A DNA stretch of 64,000 nt from Vibrio mimicus (GCF_019048845.1 NZ_CP077425.1:992001-1056000); one strand, 5' to 3'; counted from the stretch's first letter, positions 44,626 through 55,069 are shown. Notes: generated by a model from the sequence alone, not told the origin. Program-made: numbers and translations.

Positions 44626-44973
44626 ATGAATCGAGCTCAGAGAGCACAGCAGTTGTGGAGTCTTCTAGTTGTTTCAGCTACTAGTCGCCAAGTTTTAACA
44701 TATGATCTAGTTGCAAAAGCAACAGGAGTTGTTCGTCCTAGCATCGGTGATTTTTTACGACCAATTCAGCAATATTGCACCGAAAATAAGCTTCCTCCAC
44801 TGACTAGCTTAGTTGTAAGTGAACTGACAGGTTTACCCGGTGAGGGTTTTATCGCAGCATCCGACGTTCCATTGACGCATGTTCGAGTTTTTCAATTTGA
44901 TTGGCTAAATACAAGAGCACCAACAGAGGAACAATTAGCTGACTCTTACACTAGAGCACCAGACGCGCGTTAA
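44626..44973 (+). CDS. Hypothetical protein
   Basis: 115 residues from ATG 44626 (GGAGAATTAAGT upstream); the frame from 44542 starts in the attC. It begins MNRAQRAQQLWSLLVVSATS followed by RQVLTYDLVAKATGV, which may be a short helix-turn-helix, then PPLTSLVVSELTGLPGEGF. I have a sense of this as a conserved family but cannot give a function. Class 3 attC follows. Confidence 0.7.
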   Translation: MNRAQRAQQLWSLLVVSATSRQVLTYDLVAKATGVVRPSIGDFLRPIQQYCTENKLPPLTSLVVSELTGLPGEGFIAASDVPLTHVRVFQFDWLNTRAPTEEQLADSYTRAPDAR

Positions 44974-44979
44974 TTCACA

Positions 44980-45099
44980 TAACAAACTGTTCAAGAGGGA
45001 TTCGCAACGCGTGGCATTTTCAATATGCGTTGGTTTAAGTGATTAAGGTGGTGTGCGGTGGCTTCGGTACTGCGTTGCTCACCCCTTAACAGGGCGTTA
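44980..45099 (+). repeat. attC 59 (class 3)
   Basis: CTGTTCAAGAGGGATTCGC. Left flank AATTCACATAAC pairs with GTTATGTGAAT at 44601. Confidence 0.93.
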
Positions 45100-45147
45100 G
45101 TTGCATTAATAAGCGCAATGGTTAGTTTCAATCTTTAGAGTGTATGA

Positions 45148-45486
45148 ATGAGTAATCGAGCATATTTAATTTTTTGCATAGTAGGATTTGGGTTGTTTAT
45201 GATCGTGAATGCACTAAAAAAAGAAGAGTACTTTTCAGGGACTGTACACTCTGCTGAATGTGTAGAAACAGGAAAATCACAAATATCTGTTGCGCTTACG
45301 GTATCTAACGGTAATAGAAAAGGCACATTCCATTTCGCTTTGAAAGACTATTTGTGCCCTGACTCGCTCTCTTTATTTCAACCTGGAAGCAATGTAAATA
45401 TTAAATTCAAATCACTAAATGGTTGGTTTCACAATGTTGAAAAAATTAGTTTAGATGGAAAAGATATGCGTCTGCGTGGTAGCTAG
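45148..45486 (+). CDS. N-terminally anchored hypothetical protein
   Basis: 112 residues. Membrane segment at about 5-22 (AYLIFCIVGFGLFMIVNAL), then an 85-residue beta-rich domain (YFSGTVHSAECVETGKSQIS ...) with two Cys, likely outside the cytoplasm. Function unknown. ATG 45148 has a weak ribosome binding site. Confidence 0.66.
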   Translation: MSNRAYLIFCIVGFGLFMIVNALKKEEYFSGTVHSAECVETGKSQISVALTVSNGNRKGTFHFALKDYLCPDSLSLFQPGSNVNIKFKSLNGWFHNVEKISLDGKDMRLRGS

Positions 45487-45517
45487 CTGTTAACTTACCT
45501 TGCGTGTGATATGCAAC

Positions 45518-45639
45518 TAACAAAGCATTCAAGAGGGATTCACAACGTTTGGCAGTTTTGGTTTGAGTTAGCTTTAGTGTTTACGGCACAATGATTTAGG
45601 TTGGGTGGAATGCGTTGTTCACCCCTTAATGCGGCGTTA
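45518..45639 (+). repeat. attC 60 (class 6)
   Basis: GCATTCAAGAGGGATTCACAACGTTTGG ... CCTTAATGCGGCG. One other site of this type exists (attC 70). Confidence 0.92.
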
Positions 45640-45837
45640 TGTGATAAGGAGGCAATTTGAGTTCGGGTAAACCTATTAGAGTTGTGGTAGAAACAGTATC
45701 TAGAGTGGAAAGCGATTGGGTTACAATCCTATCGGCCTTACTTGTTCCTATTCTGACTATCATTGTAGTGGCATAGTGAATTTGGCCACCTGATTAGAGC
45801 TGTTATGATTGCAACCATAGCAGCATTAGGTGACGAA

Positions 45838-47027
<1,190 letters not shown>

Positions 47028-47444
47028 CCACTACACATTGGTATCTATGTTGCGTACCAACAATATGTAATTAATAGACAGAGGTTGAACCATGAAACCT
47101 ATGAGAGAAGATTAGCAGTTTACAAGGCCGTTCAGTTACACCTTTCTAAGACGGTTCAAATGGGTAGAACTACTTATCAAGATGCTTTGAAGTTTAACTC
47201 TGAGGCATCAGAGGCTGCCTTTTTATTCGATTCTGAAATTTCTGACCTTATTTCAAAAATATACAAACAATCGATATCAATGGCTTCTTATAATGAAAAA
47301 CTGTATCCAAGTGGTGGAGGTCAAGGCCTTCCTATTGGAGATAAGCGAAATGAAGTTGCTGAAAAAGAGTCAGAGTTGCTTCAATGGCATATGGATACTT
47401 TATCTGAGCTAAAATCGATTTTTCACCCACATATGAAAATCACA

Positions 47445-47566
47445 TAACAAACGCCTCAAGAGGGACTGTCAACGCGTGGCGTTTCCAGTCCCATTGAGCC
47501 GCGGTGGTTTCGGTTGTTGTGTTTGAGTTTAGTGTTATACGTTGCCAGCCCCTTAGGCGGGCGTTA
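47445..47566 (+). repeat. attC 61 (class 1)
   Basis: GTTATACGTTGCC variant (TATACG for TATGCG). Closes the IS-interrupted cassette. Confidence 0.95.
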
Positions 47567-47583
47567 AGTTTATGGAGTAAAGA

Positions 47584-48399
47584 GTGGATATAGCAAAATG
47601 TACGTTAGATGGTAACACGTATAATGCGGTAGATTTTTCACAGTTGCCGCCAAACGAAATGTCTGAGAAGCGACAAAATTTAGTATGTACTGAATGTGAA
47701 AAAGATGCTTTTTTCCGAAAGGCATCTCGGACAGGTCAAGCAGCTTGTTTTGGAGCTAGGCCGCATGAAGCTGATTGCTCTTTTGCTTCAGCAGAGACTC
47801 AAAGAGTGGAAAATGAGGGCGGAGATGAAGACCGCATCAGAAATCCAGGCCTGAACATTGTCATTGACTTAAATTATGGTGCAGCACCAAGAGTAAATAC
47901 GGATGTTGAGCCAAATAATCAGGAAGGTAGCAATGAGGGGCGTGGCCGTCATGTTGGCAACAGTCCTCGCCCTAATGCAAATATGCAAAGGCGCTTAAGC
48001 ACACTTCTACGTAACCTAATTAACTCAGAAGAATTTAGAAACTCTCACCAACAAATCACTCTCGGTGAAAATGAGCCAACGACAGTGGCTAATTTTTTCG
48101 TTAACTTTGCCGACGTAGATGATCAGCATGACTATCAATTCCATGGTTATTGGGGGCTACTAGCTGATGCTCGATTGGGAAATAACGGCAATCTGTGGCT
48201 AAATTCGGGTGGTCGGGGAAATATCAGTTGTTTAATTCGGGCAGAAAATGTGGATGCATTTTATCAGCGACATAATATTGATGATGTTGAAGATTTTGCA
48301 GGAGCATATCTTTTAATCCTTGGTGAAAAGAATACATCGCAAAATGGTAAGCCTTACGTTGTGGCCAGTGGGTTAGAGCGAGTGGCGCTGCAAAGATAA
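47584..48399 (+). CDS. Hypothetical protein with N-terminal Cys/His cluster
   Basis: 271 residues from GTG 47584 (GGAGTAAAGA upstream). The N-terminal region LVCTECEKDAFFRKASRTGQ then AACFGARPHEADC looks like a zinc-binding module (CxxC...C...H...C). A disordered Asn/Gly-rich linker follows (about 85-125), then a beta-rich domain (about 155-271: FFVNFADVDDQHDYQFHGYW, ISCLIRAENVDAFYQR). I do not recognise the family; a sensor or nucleic-acid-binding role is possible. Confidence 0.68.
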   Translation: MDIAKCTLDGNTYNAVDFSQLPPNEMSEKRQNLVCTECEKDAFFRKASRTGQAACFGARPHEADCSFASAETQRVENEGGDEDRIRNPGLNIVIDLNYGAAPRVNTDVEPNNQEGSNEGRGRHVGNSPRPNANMQRRLSTLLRNLINSEEFRNSHQQITLGENEPTTVANFFVNFADVDDQHDYQFHGYWGLLADARLGNNGNLWLNSGGRGNISCLIRAENVDAFYQRHNIDDVEDFAGAYLLILGEKNTSQNGKPYVVASGLERVALQR

Positions 48400-48402
48400 A
48401 CT

Positions 48403-48524
48403 TAACAAACGCCTCAAGAGGGACTGTCAACGCGTGGCGTTTCCAGTCCCAATGAGCCGCGGTGGTTACAGTTGTTGTGTTTAAGTTTAGTGTTATGCGT
48501 TGCCAGCCCCTTAGGCGGGCGTTA
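48403..48524 (+). repeat. attC 62 (class 1)
   Basis: TTTAAGTTTAG variant. Closes the 47584 gene cassette. Confidence 0.95.
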
Positions 48525-48561
48525 GCTTAAATATGAACAAAATTTAACTAGGTTAGAAGGT

Positions 48562-49269
48562 ATGTCAAAGACAAAGAAGAGAACTTCAAGGAATCCTTCA
48601 AAGAAAGTTTTCCGGCAAGCTCCTGCTGTGAATCAGCCTTCTCGACTTAAAAAGCTTTGGGCCTTTTTGATTGGCAGTGGCTTATTGTTAGTATCGTTTC
48701 AGGTTTCGTTTAACTATATTAATGAAAGCGTGGCTATCTCGTTCACAAGACCTTTAAATTCCGGTTACGAATTCAAAGCAACCAACAGTAGTCCAATAGA
48801 TTATACCGTTGAAAAACTTAGGATTTATCCAGACTATAAGCAAGAAGTCATTTTTACTATTACAAAAGATATTCTTGTTGAATTACCAATAGATGGAGCT
48901 GGTTTTTCCATGCCAGGTGGTAATGAAACATACATTCCTGCGTACGAGTTTAAAGAGTTAGATGGTGTTGAGATTGAATCAAACAGTAGTGAAGTGTTTA
49001 GGATTCCGCCGCTATCAGCTCGGGATTATTATAAGCCAGCGGCAATGATAGTCTTTATCGAATATGAGGTAATGCCAACTAGCTCATTTATAAATGCTTT
49101 TCATAGAAAGCTAGCTAGTTTGGGGTGGATAAATCCAGTTACAAAGAACAAGTATTTAGTTTCAGGTGACTATTGGACACGAATAAGTTTGAATTCTGAA
49201 ACATCGGCTTTGGAAGCGGCCTGTAGGGATACAGAATGGTTTTCTAAAAGTTCAAAGTGCAAAATTTAA
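48562..49269 (+). CDS. Single-pass membrane protein, unknown
   Basis: 235 residues, ATG 48562. A very basic N-terminal tail (SKTKKRTSRNPSKKVFRQ) stays in the cytoplasm, one membrane segment at about 33-52 (LWAFLIGSGLLLVSFQVSF) follows, and a beta-rich domain of about 180 residues would lie in the periplasm. Two Cys near the end (AACRDTEWFSKSSKC) may form a disulphide. Not recognised. Confidence 0.68.
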   Translation: MSKTKKRTSRNPSKKVFRQAPAVNQPSRLKKLWAFLIGSGLLLVSFQVSFNYINESVAISFTRPLNSGYEFKATNSSPIDYTVEKLRIYPDYKQEVIFTITKDILVELPIDGAGFSMPGGNETYIPAYEFKELDGVEIESNSSEVFRIPPLSARDYYKPAAMIVFIEYEVMPTSSFINAFHRKLASLGWINPVTKNKYLVSGDYWTRISLNSETSALEAACRDTEWFSKSSKCKI

Positions 49270-49271
49270 GC

Positions 49272-49393
49272 TAACAAACGCCTCAAGAGGGACTGTCAAC
49301 GCGCGGCGTTTCCAGTCCCATTGAGCCGCGGTGGTTGCAGTTGTTGTGTTTGAGTTTAGTGGTATGCGTTGCCAGCCCCTTAGGCGGGCGTTA
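49272..49393 (+). repeat. attC 63 (class 1)
   Basis: GCGCGG variant; TAGTGGTATGCG on the right. Confidence 0.95.
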
Positions 49394-49409
49394 GTTGCAA
49401 GGAATAGAA

Positions 49410-49811
49410 ATGGAGAAATTTGGCATATTATTGACTAGCTTGTGGTTTCTGCTTCTTTGCGGTTTGGTTGCTTTGAAATGGGATGATGCCGTTTCTATGT
49501 CTCTAAACGAATGGGGAGATTTTCTTGCAGGGGTTACAGCACCAATTGCATTTCTATGGTTAATTATTGGGTATATGTTGCAACGAAAAGAGTTGAGCTT
49601 AAATAGCGAGGCTCTATGGTTAACTCAAAAAGAAGTTGAGCGTCAAGCAAATGAATTAGAGAAACAAAGTGGTTATCAATCTACACAAGCGAAGCTAGCG
49701 AGTGCACAGTATAGAAAAATTAAATTTGATAGGTTAAAAGAAAGGCGGCAAACCATGTTTTCACTGTCATCAGTCAGAGAAAATGACGAAAGTGCTAAGG
49801 AAAGCAACTAA
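49410..49811 (+). CDS. Two-helix membrane protein with C-terminal coiled-coil
   Basis: 133 residues from ATG 49410 (AAGGAATAGAA upstream; the TTG at 49395 was rejected). Membrane segments at about 5-22 and 37-58 flank the motif EWGDFLAGVTAPIAFLWLI, which I have seen in a widespread family of small membrane proteins. A long coiled-coil (ALWLTQKEVERQANELEKQS) and a basic tail follow. Function unknown; the stop overlaps the attC. Confidence 0.72.
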   Translation: MEKFGILLTSLWFLLLCGLVALKWDDAVSMSLNEWGDFLAGVTAPIAFLWLIIGYMLQRKELSLNSEALWLTQKEVERQANELEKQSGYQSTQAKLASAQYRKIKFDRLKERRQTMFSLSSVRENDESAKESN

Positions 49812-49931
49812 CAAACGCCTCAAGTGGGACTGTCAACGCGTGGCGTTTCCAGTCCCATTGAGCCGCGGTGGTTTCGGTTGTTGTGTTTGAGTCTAGTGGT
49901 AATGCGTTGTCAGCCCCTTAGGCGGGCGTTA
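49809..49931 (+). repeat. attC 64 (class 1)
   Basis: CCTCAAGTGGGACTG variant and TTTGAGTCTAG. Confidence 0.95.
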
Positions 49932-49996
49932 GCCAACTGATTTAGAGTAATGACAGTTACGAGAATGTTTCTTTTTGAATTATTTAGGAGTTGAAT

Positions 49997-50731
49997 ATGC
50001 CAATAAGAGCGGATAATTATTTTAATTTCTATCTTGGAGCTAGTGCGGAATATCATGTGATTAGTAAAATTTACATGCATGGATTTGAAGCTTTAAAATA
50101 TAGCCCTGATATCGGCTTTGACTTGCATGTTTCGAATAAATCTCAAGTATGTTTTCATAAAGAAGAGCCATTTGCCCTTGATTTGCAAATAAAATCAACA
50201 TTTTTGGTTGATAACAAAGCGATCTTTTTTCTTAAAAAAGAAGAAGTAGACTTTCTAGTCAAACAAAAAAACTGTGCTATGGTTTTTTGCAATGTTATAG
50301 CTGATTTTTTTAAAGACCCTGAGTCATTTGCTGATTATCGTGGTTGTGAATTGGAGTATGCTGAGAATAACTTATTAAGTTTCCGTAATCACGTTTATAA
50401 ATGTCAATACAAAAATACTGATATTAAGTGGCCAGTAGAATGTTGTGACATTGATGATTTCGAAATGAGTTTGTTTTGGTTGAACTCAAATCAGCTTTGT
50501 GAAGCAATTAAAAGAAATGTCCTGCGTGAAATTAGTGCAGATCGCTATATTCTTCCAATTTTTTATGAAAATAATGTATTGTTTTTTGGTGATAAATCTG
50601 ATGACACTGAACCCTGTAGAGCAATACAAGAAATTAAGACACTAAAATACCTCTTGAAAGGGTGTCATGGATCAAAGAGTTTAGGTAGAGGGGCTTTCCT
50701 AAGCAAATACGCAGAATATTCAGTTGGCTAA
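49997..50731 (+). CDS. PD-(D/E)XK-nuclease-like protein (DUF4365-like)
   Basis: 244 residues from ATG 49997 (AGGAG upstream). The N-terminal part reads LGASAEYHVISKIYMHGFEA, SPDIGFDLHV, then ALDLQIKST. E...GFDL...LQIKST is the E / D / (Q)xK pattern of PD-(D/E)XK proteins. The E-or-Q in QIK is the usual variant in DUF4365-like families. The C-terminal half is unassigned and Cys-rich (WPVECCDIDDFEM). A stand-alone restriction- or defence-type nuclease is plausible but inferred. Confidence 0.6.
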   Translation: MPIRADNYFNFYLGASAEYHVISKIYMHGFEALKYSPDIGFDLHVSNKSQVCFHKEEPFALDLQIKSTFLVDNKAIFFLKKEEVDFLVKQKNCAMVFCNVIADFFKDPESFADYRGCELEYAENNLLSFRNHVYKCQYKNTDIKWPVECCDIDDFEMSLFWLNSNQLCEAIKRNVLREISADRYILPIFYENNVLFFGDKSDDTEPCRAIQEIKTLKYLLKGCHGSKSLGRGAFLSKYAEYSVG

Positions 50732-50851
50732 CAAACGCCTCAAGAGGGACTGTCAACGCGTGGCGTTTCCAGTCCCACTGAGCCGCTGTGGTTTCAGTTG
50801 TTGTGTTTGGGTTTAGTGGTAGTGCGTTGCCAGCCCCTTAGGCGGGCGTTA
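50729..50851 (+). repeat. attC 65 (class 1)
   Basis: CCCACTGAGCCGCTGTGG variant; TAGTGCG near the right end. Confidence 0.95.
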
Positions 50852-51263
50852 GCTTCTTGAAGCAAAATTCATCAAAGTCTGGGTTTAATTATTCTGAAGA
50901 TTCAGCTTTTAGCGTTCAAGTTGCACAATTTAGCTTTTGAGTTTTGCCTGATGTTGATTTGGTAGAACGTATTGAAATTTCAGCAGTTTCAAAGCCGCTG
51001 TAAGCTAACAAACCTCGATGCTTCCAATTTGTTGGATGCTCCACACGGAAAGTTTGGTTTCACAAAGGCTGCATCATCGCTGAAAGTGTGCTTTCTTTGT
51101 CGTGGACTCTTAACCGTGGCCAACTTAACCTTGATCGTTTTGAGTTTTGGCAGCCAACATCACAGCTTTTGGCGTTGGACGTGTGTTTGCGTGATGCTTT
51201 TTCGTAAAATCGCTTTCAAGCAAAAGTGTTTAAAAGTTATTGGGAAACAATAGGCTACGAAGC
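50852..51263 (+). repeat. ORF-less cassette family A, copy 17
   Basis: 412 bp, subgroup a (AGCTTCTTGAAGC). A one-base deletion (CACAAAGG), as in copy 2, shifts the frame. Confidence 0.85.
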
Positions 51264-51386
51264 TAACAAACGCCTCAAGAGGGACTGTCAACGCGTAGCG
51301 TTTCCAGTCCCATTGAGCCGCGGTGATTACGGCTGTTGTGTTTGAGTTTAGTGGTAGTGCGTTGCCAGCCCCTTAGGCGGGCGTTA
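51264..51386 (+). repeat. attC 66 (class 1)
   Basis: CAACGCGTAGCG and GGTGATTACGG variants. Right core is GTTAAAT. Confidence 0.95.
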
Positions 51387-51403
51387 AATGAATTAGGAAA
51401 CAT

Positions 51404-52282
51404 ATGTACAACGATTTTGTTGCAAAAATTAATATCCGAGTTGAAGCGATACTTAATGAGATCGAGACTATCTACAACTTTGATGTGGGTGATGAGTTTG
51501 AAATTGGCATCTGTAAACTACTTAAAACCGTCTTACCAGAGAAGTATGGGGTATGTAGGGGGCATATAATTACAAAGGATGGTGCTCAAGCCGGAGATGA
51601 CATTATCATTTATGATAAGCATCGGTTTCCTATCCTCAGAATGCTAAATGAAGACAGTTTATGGCGTAAGCAATTTATACCGGTAGAAGCGGTATACGCT
51701 TATATTGAAGCTAAAAATACACTACATGTTGAAGGCGATATGTCTGATGGTCAAAGTTTACTGAAAGCCGTTAATCAGGTACATCTAGCTAAAAGTTTAG
51801 TTCGTTCACCAAAGCCTATCGGTGATTTCGACCGCTATGTCAAAATTAACTCCGTTTCTCAAAATGCCTTAGGATGGCCGAAAATCCGCAATCCAATGTA
51901 TGGATGTATTCTTGCGAGAAATATAAAGTTAAATAGAGCCTCAAGAGAGCAATTAGTTGACTCTATTAGATTACACAATGAATGCAATTCGAAAACTAAC
52001 CCAAGCTTATCTTCTTACGACAATAGTCTTAACTATCCAGACTTAATTATCGGCGGAAAAGACCACATTATTGTTCCTGCAATAAATGGTCAATTTACGT
52101 CCCCTTTTCTTGTCAAAGGAGAGAGTAGTATGAGTTATATTCCTAACATCCAAGGTAAAGCATTCGGAATTGGATTATCGACAATAATTTATGCACTGAG
52201 TTCTATTGATTTGAAAGATATGTATTGGCCTGCAATTATCGCTGATGCCTCTGGCGCAAATTTGAATAATGCTGAGGAATAA
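51404..52282 (+). CDS. DUF6602-like protein (nuclease-like fold)
   Basis: 292 residues, ATG 51404 (AGGAAACAT upstream). KTVLPEKYGVCRGHIITKDG, AGDDIIIYDKHRFPIL, then FIPVEAVYAYIEAKNTLHVE match the DUF6602-type arrangement. D...(E)AK in DDIIIYD...IEAK is reminiscent of PD-(D/E)XK enzymes. The downstream half contains YPDLIIGG and GLSTIIYALSS. Possibly a solitary defence or restriction-type protein; activity is inferred. Confidence 0.68.
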   Translation: MYNDFVAKINIRVEAILNEIETIYNFDVGDEFEIGICKLLKTVLPEKYGVCRGHIITKDGAQAGDDIIIYDKHRFPILRMLNEDSLWRKQFIPVEAVYAYIEAKNTLHVEGDMSDGQSLLKAVNQVHLAKSLVRSPKPIGDFDRYVKINSVSQNALGWPKIRNPMYGCILARNIKLNRASREQLVDSIRLHNECNSKTNPSLSSYDNSLNYPDLIIGGKDHIIVPAINGQFTSPFLVKGESSMSYIPNIQGKAFGIGLSTIIYALSSIDLKDMYWPAIIADASGANLNNAEE

Positions 52283-52290
52283 AATTCATT

Positions 52291-52413
52291 TAACAAACGC
52301 CTCAAGAGGGACTGTCAACGCGGGGCGTTTCCAGTCCAAATGAGCCGCGGTGGTTACGGCTGGTGTGGTTGAGTTTAGTGTTAATGCGTTGCCAGCCCCT
52401 TAGGCGGGCGTTA
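52291..52413 (+). repeat. attC 67 (class 1)
   Basis: CAACGCGGGGCG, CAGTCCAAATGAG and GGCTGGTGTGGTTG variants. Right core GTTATGCTTAA opens family B copy 3. Confidence 0.94.
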
Positions 52414-52928
52414 TGCTTAATCCATAAAAATCAGTGGTTTGTGGTTGTCGATTCCTTTGGCATTTCGTTCAGGTTTTGTCGGCAATTCAATATTGTTTTT
52501 CGCTGCCTAATGAAGCGGCAATGTGTCTGGTGCTGTTAATTCTGAGTTATTGCCTCATTAGGTTTTTGAGTCTGCGCGAGGTTAGTATTGTTGGCTCAAG
52601 TCGCTTTGAACAGTCTGGTGTCTTTACTTACAGGCTTAAAGTCTGTCGGCAATTGAGCATTGTTTTGCGCTGCCTAATGAAACGGCAATGTGTCTGTCGC
52701 TGTAAATTTCAGTGTCATTGCCTCATTCAGTTGTCGTGCCCATTCGTGGTGAGTTGGTTTGTCGGAGAGGGTTTCCACATTGGCCTAGTTGCTAAATGAA
52801 AGCCTGCATTGGTCAGTTCATAGGTAAAAGTTGAGCCAGTTCTAATTCAAGGAAACTCGGAGTTTGGTCAATGATTTCAGTGGGTTATTCTTCACTGGGT
52901 TCAAATGTAAAGCGTTGAAGCTTAAGCA
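52414..52928 (+). repeat. ORF-less cassette family B, copy 3
   Basis: 515 bp. Repeat units at 52478-52559 and 52645-52727. In both, AATGA-(3 nt)-GGCAAT pairs with ATTGCCTCATT, giving an 11-bp stem with a 3-nt bulge. A 121-codon frame (52434-52799) is open here but interrupted in copy 2. Confidence 0.77.
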
Positions 52929-53051
52929 TAACAAACGCCTCAAGAGGGACTGTCAACGCGCGGCGTTTCCAGTCCCAATGAGCCGCGGTGGTTTCGGTTG
53001 TTGTGTTTGAGTTTAGTGGTAATGCGTTGCCAGCCCCTTAGGCGGGCGTTA
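52929..53051 (+). repeat. attC 68 (class 1)
   Basis: Closes family B copy 3. Right core GTTATAAGC opens the duplicated GNAT cassette. Confidence 0.95.
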
Positions 53052-53090
53052 TAAGCAAGTTGAAGTTTGGGCTTTAAAGGAAAGTGAAAA

Positions 53091-53504
53091 ATGGAAGTTG
53101 AATATTTTGTAAATCGCCCAATTACGCCAGAGCAGTTTGTGGAGCTCCTCAATCAGACAACGCTTGGAGCTAGACGTCCAACCGATAATTACGAATGTAT
53201 CAGTGGGATGTTGGCAAATACGGATTTGCTTGTTTCAGCTTGGATTGGTGAGCGGCTTGTCGGTATTGCTCGCTCGGTGACAGATTTTCATTACTGCTGC
53301 TACTTATCGGATTTGGCTGTCTCGGAGCAGGTCCAATCGAAAGGTATTGGTAAAGAATTGATCCGACAGACTTTCGCTAGTCTTAAAAAAGGTTGTAAGT
53401 TGATTTTGTTATCAGCACCACAAGCAACTGAATACTATCCAAAAATTGGTTTTAAGCAGCATAACAGCGCATGGCTAATGTCGGATTTAGAAGAGCTTCT
53501 GTAA
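53091..53504 (+). CDS. GNAT-family N-acetyltransferase, copy 2 of second type
   Basis: 137 residues, two substitutions relative to 24124 (RQTFASL and LLSAPQ). Leader and ribosome binding site (AAAGGAAAG) are the same. Acetyl-CoA motif QSKGIGKEL is intact, so both copies should be active. Confidence 0.88.
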   Translation: MEVEYFVNRPITPEQFVELLNQTTLGARRPTDNYECISGMLANTDLLVSAWIGERLVGIARSVTDFHYCCYLSDLAVSEQVQSKGIGKELIRQTFASLKKGCKLILLSAPQATEYYPKIGFKQHNSAWLMSDLEELL

Positions 53505-53521
53505 CGTTGGTATCTTGCTTA

Positions 53522-53644
53522 TAACAAACGCCTCAAGAGGGACTGTCAACGCGCGGCGTTTCCAGTCCCATTGAGCCGCGGTGGTTGCAGTTGTTGTGTT
53601 TGGGTTTAGTGGTAATGCGTTGCCAGCCCCTTAGGCGGGCGTTA
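53522..53644 (+). repeat. attC 69 (class 1)
   Basis: TTTGGGTTTAGTGG; lacks the 5-bp insertion of attC 32, which closes the sister cassette. Confidence 0.95.
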
Positions 53645-53743
53645 TGCGATAAAGTGAATTCCAGCTTGACCTTAAGTTAAGTTGAGGTGTTAAGTTGCTT
53701 TTAGTTGGTATTTTAGCTCATTGATAAAAAGGATATATTGAAT

Positions 53744-54166
53744 ATGACAAGGATCGAGCATTTAAATATTACAGTTCCAGATATTGATGCTGCATTGGCA
53801 TTTTTGGCTATTGTAGCTCCAGACTTTAAAGTACGAAAAGATGTTAATTCTCCAGATAGACATCGTTGGACTCATGTTGGCAACAAACAAAGCTATTTTG
53901 CACTTCAAGAGCCTCACCTAGACTCACTTTCCCCAAAAGATTTTCAAAAAACGTATAAAAACTATGGTGTAAACCATATTGGCTTGGTTGTGAATGATCT
54001 CGAAGTTATAGAGAACCGCCTGATTGAACAAGGCTATCGTAGAGGTATTTTTGCTCCTGAGGAAACATATCGCAAAAGGGCGTATTTTTTTGATAAAGCT
54101 GGCTTTGAGTGGGAATTGACAGAGTTTTTGTCTACCGTAGAAGATGAAATGTACTTGTATGAGTAA
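53744..54166 (+). CDS. VOC/glyoxalase-superfamily protein
   Basis: 140 residues from ATG 53744; a TTG at 53738 lies closer to AAGGA and is an alternative start. Two betaalphabetabetabeta modules: RIEHLNITVPDIDAALAFLA and GVNHIGLVVNDLEVIENRLI. Candidate metal ligands are His in IEHLNI, His in NHIGLV and Glu in WELTEF. It may be a metal-dependent lyase, dioxygenase or resistance protein; substrate not predictable. Closed by a class 6 attC. Confidence 0.82.
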   Translation: MTRIEHLNITVPDIDAALAFLAIVAPDFKVRKDVNSPDRHRWTHVGNKQSYFALQEPHLDSLSPKDFQKTYKNYGVNHIGLVVNDLEVIENRLIEQGYRRGIFAPEETYRKRAYFFDKAGFEWELTEFLSTVEDEMYLYE

Positions 54167-54180
54167 GTGGCAAAATCGCA

Positions 54181-54302
54181 TAACAAAGCATTTAAGAGTG
54201 ATTCGCAACGCTTGGCATTTTTCATTCCATCGTTGAGTTCAGTGTTTACGGTGGTATGGTTAGGTTTCGTGGTCGCGTTGCTCACACCTTAATGCGGCGT
54301 TA
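54181..54302 (+). repeat. attC 70 (class 6)
   Basis: GCATTTAAGAGTGATTCGC ... CACCTTAATGCGGCG. Left flank ATCGCATAAC pairs with GTTATGCGAT at 53641. Confidence 0.92.
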
Positions 54303-54431
54303 GGTTTTAATTTAACTCACAAAAATGCCTAAATTTTCAAATCCATACCTTGAGAAAGGTTAATGCTCCCCCATATCAAGACTAACTTAGTTTCATATGT
54401 ATAGACTCAATACCATGTAGAGGTTTTCGTG

Positions 54432-55064
54432 ATGGAAAAAGAACTAATTAAAAATGTTATGGCACAAAGAAAAATACCTTTTTTGGTACATTTTACTAAC
54501 TTAAAGAACCTTGAAAGCATCTTTAGCAATGGATTGGTTCCACGAACGCAACTTGATGCATCTGGTGTTAAATATGAGAGCAATGATGAAGTAAGACTCG
54601 ATGGACATCCCGATTCACTTTCAATATCAGTTGCTTTTCCAAACTGCCAGATGTTCTACAAACTTCGGAACAATAGCAGTGACAAATTTTGTGTACTCGC
54701 TTTAGACCCAGAGCTGCTATTAAACTACACAAGTGCTTTCTGCAAGTATAATGCTGCTGATGCTGCAATTAGCAGTCAAAATATTGAAACACTCAAAACT
54801 GCTGCGGCTTTTGAGGGAATGTTTGCTGAATTGCCAACTCAACGAAGTCGTTCAGAGCAAAAGTTAGAAGATTATGATCCCACGGATGTTCAGGCTGAAA
54901 TTTTGGTTTTCGATACCATCCCTAAAGGTTACATTGGTGCGGTGGTTTTTCCTGATAAAGAATCGGAAAAACAATTCAAGAGTATAATCGGAGGTTGCAA
55001 GTCCTATGTTCACAATCCCAATAAGGGTTTTTACGGCACTCGAACATTCGCTAGGGAATACTGA
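54432..55064 (+). CDS. darT: DarT-like ADP-ribosyltransferase toxin
   Basis: 210 residues from ATG 54432 (AGAGG upstream). PFLVHFTNLKNLESIFSNGL with LVPRTQ is the DarT start (H-F-T, GL.. elements). Further features are SLSISVAFPNCQMFYKLR and late TDVQAEILVFDTIPKGYIGA, containing the catalytic-type Glu. DarT enzymes use NAD+ to ADP-ribosylate DNA bases (thymidine in DarT2; guanosine in DarT1). The NADAR-type partner downstream favours the DarT1 branch. Such modules act as TA and anti-phage systems. The gene is 5 bp upstream of its partner. Confidence 0.85.
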   Translation: MEKELIKNVMAQRKIPFLVHFTNLKNLESIFSNGLVPRTQLDASGVKYESNDEVRLDGHPDSLSISVAFPNCQMFYKLRNNSSDKFCVLALDPELLLNYTSAFCKYNAADAAISSQNIETLKTAAAFEGMFAELPTQRSRSEQKLEDYDPTDVQAEILVFDTIPKGYIGAVVFPDKESEKQFKSIIGGCKSYVHNPNKGFYGTRTFAREY

Positions 55065-55069
55065 TAGTC

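Noticed and set aside
47085..47447. Independent 120-codon gene after the second IS
   Set aside because: It is the 3' part of the interrupted 171-codon gene; TSD removal joins the frames.
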